DNA of 64,000 nucleotides from Clostridiales bacterium Firm_13 (GTDB lineage Bacteria; Bacillota; Clostridia; Saccharofermentanales; Saccharofermentanaceae): NCBI GenBank assembly GCA_001603035.1, contig LVAS01000059.1, positions 1 to 64,000 of the forward strand, read 5' to 3'. Shown piece by piece: positions 62,896 to 64,000 of this stretch (position 1 is its first letter; each line of letters starts with the position of its first letter). The notes under the pieces were generated by a model. It saw only the letters and a program-made list of their open reading frames with translations, ran no database searches and was not told where the DNA came from. The position numbers and the translations under genes were made by a program.

Positions 62896-64000
62896 TTACC
62901 CTTTCTCTACTCGTTCAACGGAAAGAATACAGGACTCCCCGTTGATATCCCATTCTTTGGAATTCGGGCCGATTCCTTCCGCAACCGACTCAGCCAAAAC
63001 CTCATCGGCGATAAAGTCCGAATGGGCACGGATGACGGCGGCCAGTTTGTCATTTCCGGAGAATCGGAGACGGATCCGATCCGTTACTTCAAATCCAGAC
63101 TCTTTGCGCTGTGTTTGGACCTTGGACACAACCTCGCGAACAAATCCGTCCTCGATCAACTCCGGTGTCAGAGAAGTATCCAAGGACACGGTCACACCCT
63201 TGTCCGTCTGTGTCGACAGCCCTTCCGGCTGAACGACTTCTTCAATCAGATCGTCTGCGGTAAGCATATACTCCTGTCCGTTCACAAGTACGATAACGTC
63301 TTCTTTGCGGTCAAGAATGGCGTGTGTCTCGCGACCGGGCAATGCGCCGATCTTCTCTTTGGCTTCATTCAGGAGCGGTCCGAACTTCTTGCCGAGTGTA
63401 CGAAGTTGCGGCTTATACCGATAATCCATTAATTCGGCCGCATCGGAAAGCCAACGCAGTTCCCGAACATTCAGCTCGTCGCGAATAATTCCTTCGTACT
63501 CCGCTTCCAGCGCCCCATCCGTGACAATATACAGTCTCGAAAGCGGTTGACGATTCTTGATCGCCGCTTGATTGCGGCAGGAGCGACCGAGTATAACGAT
63601 CGATTCGGCACGATCCATCTGATTTTCAAGCGAGTCATCGATAAAGGACGGGTCAGATACCGGGAATTCACACATATGAACCGAAAGAGGTGCCGTCTTT
63701 GCAACCGAACGAACCAGATTCTGGTAGATTGATTCGGTAATAAACGGCACAAAAGGAGCCGCGACACGAATGAGCGTCTCTAGCACTGTGTAAAGTGTCA
63801 TATACGCATTGACCTTATCATCGGTCATTTCGCTTCCCCAATAACGCTCGCGATTCCGGCGTACGTACCAATTCGAGAGCTCGTCGACAAAGTCTTGCAT
63901 CACGCGGCTCGCGCCTGTGATGTCGTAGGAAAGCATCCGCGTATCAACCTGCGCAATCAGCGTATGCAGCCTCGAAAGGATCCACCGATCCATTACACCC
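62896..64000 (-). CDS. ileS: Isoleucyl-tRNA synthetase, C-terminal part (5' end outside the window)
   Basis: About 368 residues of the C-terminal third. The frame is open to base 64000. MDRWILSRLHTLIAQVDTRM and SNWYVRRNRERYWG are the anticodon-binding domain of IleRS; the tail ILDRKEDVIVLVNGQEYML followed by a DUF5915-like end without CxxC zinc cysteines indicates the eukaryote-like (IleS2-type) form, which is often mupirocin-tolerant. That subtype is an inference from the tail only. Confidence 0.9.
   Translation of the reverse strand, partial: GVMDRWILSRLHTLIAQVDTRMLSYDITGASRVMQDFVDELSNWYVRRNRERYWGSEMTDDKVNAYMTLYTVLETLIRVAAPFVPFITESIYQNLVRSVAKTAPLSVHMCEFPVSDPSFIDDSLENQMDRAESIVILGRSCRNQAAIKNRQPLSRLYIVTDGALEAEYEGIIRDELNVRELRWLSDAAELMDYRYKPQLRTLGKKFGPLLNEAKEKIGALPGRETHAILDRKEDVIVLVNGQEYMLTADDLIEEVVQPEGLSTQTDKGVTVSLDTSLTPELIEDGFVREVVSKVQTQRKESGFEVTDRIRLRFSGNDKLAAVIRAHSDFIADEVLAESVAEGIGPNSKEWDINGESCILSVERVEKG

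Noticed and set aside
1-64000. CRISPR arrays, rRNA and tRNA genes
   Set aside because: No regularly spaced repeats and no recognisable tRNA or rRNA sequence were found on reading both strands, although a short tRNA could be missed by eye.

Overview
The window is a piece of a Clostridia-like Firmicutes chromosome with mid-range G+C. The evidence is a PolC-type replicase, an IspH-ribosomal protein S1 fusion, a PrkC/PrpC kinase-phosphatase pair, a HutP-family protein and several gene orders typical of the group. No rRNA, tRNA or CRISPR array was seen. Almost every gene is on the minus strand; the two clear exceptions are an aminotransferase at 4236 and an M20 dipeptidase at 48905.

Layout, read in the minus direction from the right end: ileS (cut by the window end), an M50 protease, trpS and scpA-scpB (64000-59603). 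These are followed by a carboxyltransferase, biotin carrier and OadA-like trio resembling a transcarboxylase (59579-56229). Next come an RpiR/SIS regulator, a HutP-family protein, cmk and the ispH-S1 fusion (56112-51965), then an SH3-NlpC/P60 cell-wall hydrolase (51598-50315). A 19-kb accessory block occupies 48.8-30.0 kb. Beyond it lies the conserved series rpsB-tsf-pyrH-frr-uppS-cdsA-dxr-rseP-ispG-polC (29772-16789), then priA-def-fmt-rsmB-rlmN-prpC-prkC-rsgA-rpe-thiN (16756-5416), with start/stop overlaps at most of the junctions between fmt and thiN. The left end holds infC-rpmI-rplT behind a leader with an attenuator, an SpoU-type rRNA methylase, and a KtrA/KtrA-like/KtrB potassium uptake set cut by the window start.

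The accessory block is an Rhs/YD-repeat polymorphic toxin locus. One long but 5'-truncated Rhs core (48756-46111) is followed by displaced toxin tips, intact AT-rich probable immunity genes, partial Rhs cores, three copies of a glycine/alanine-rich pre-toxin linker, and IS256/IS3 scraps. Recognisable toxin tips are an RNase Sa/T1-type ribonuclease with a barstar-like partner, an HNH-type nuclease, a scabin/pierisin-like ADP-ribosyltransferase with a QxE motif, a TreTu-like ADP-ribosyltransferase remnant and a possible metallopeptidase-type tip. Most toxin reading frames are broken, several at short A/T runs, while the immunity frames are open.

Most notable observations: (1) the ADP-ribosyltransferase tip is followed by an immunity-type gene and then a NADAR-domain gene, which suggests a toxin/immunity/ADP-ribose-eraser module; (2) the PolC exonuclease domain appears to have lost all its catalytic residues; (3) broken toxins sit beside intact immunity genes throughout the array; (4) infC appears to start at a rare AUC codon behind an intrinsic attenuator; (5) PrkC carries two InlB-type B-repeats after its PASTA domains.
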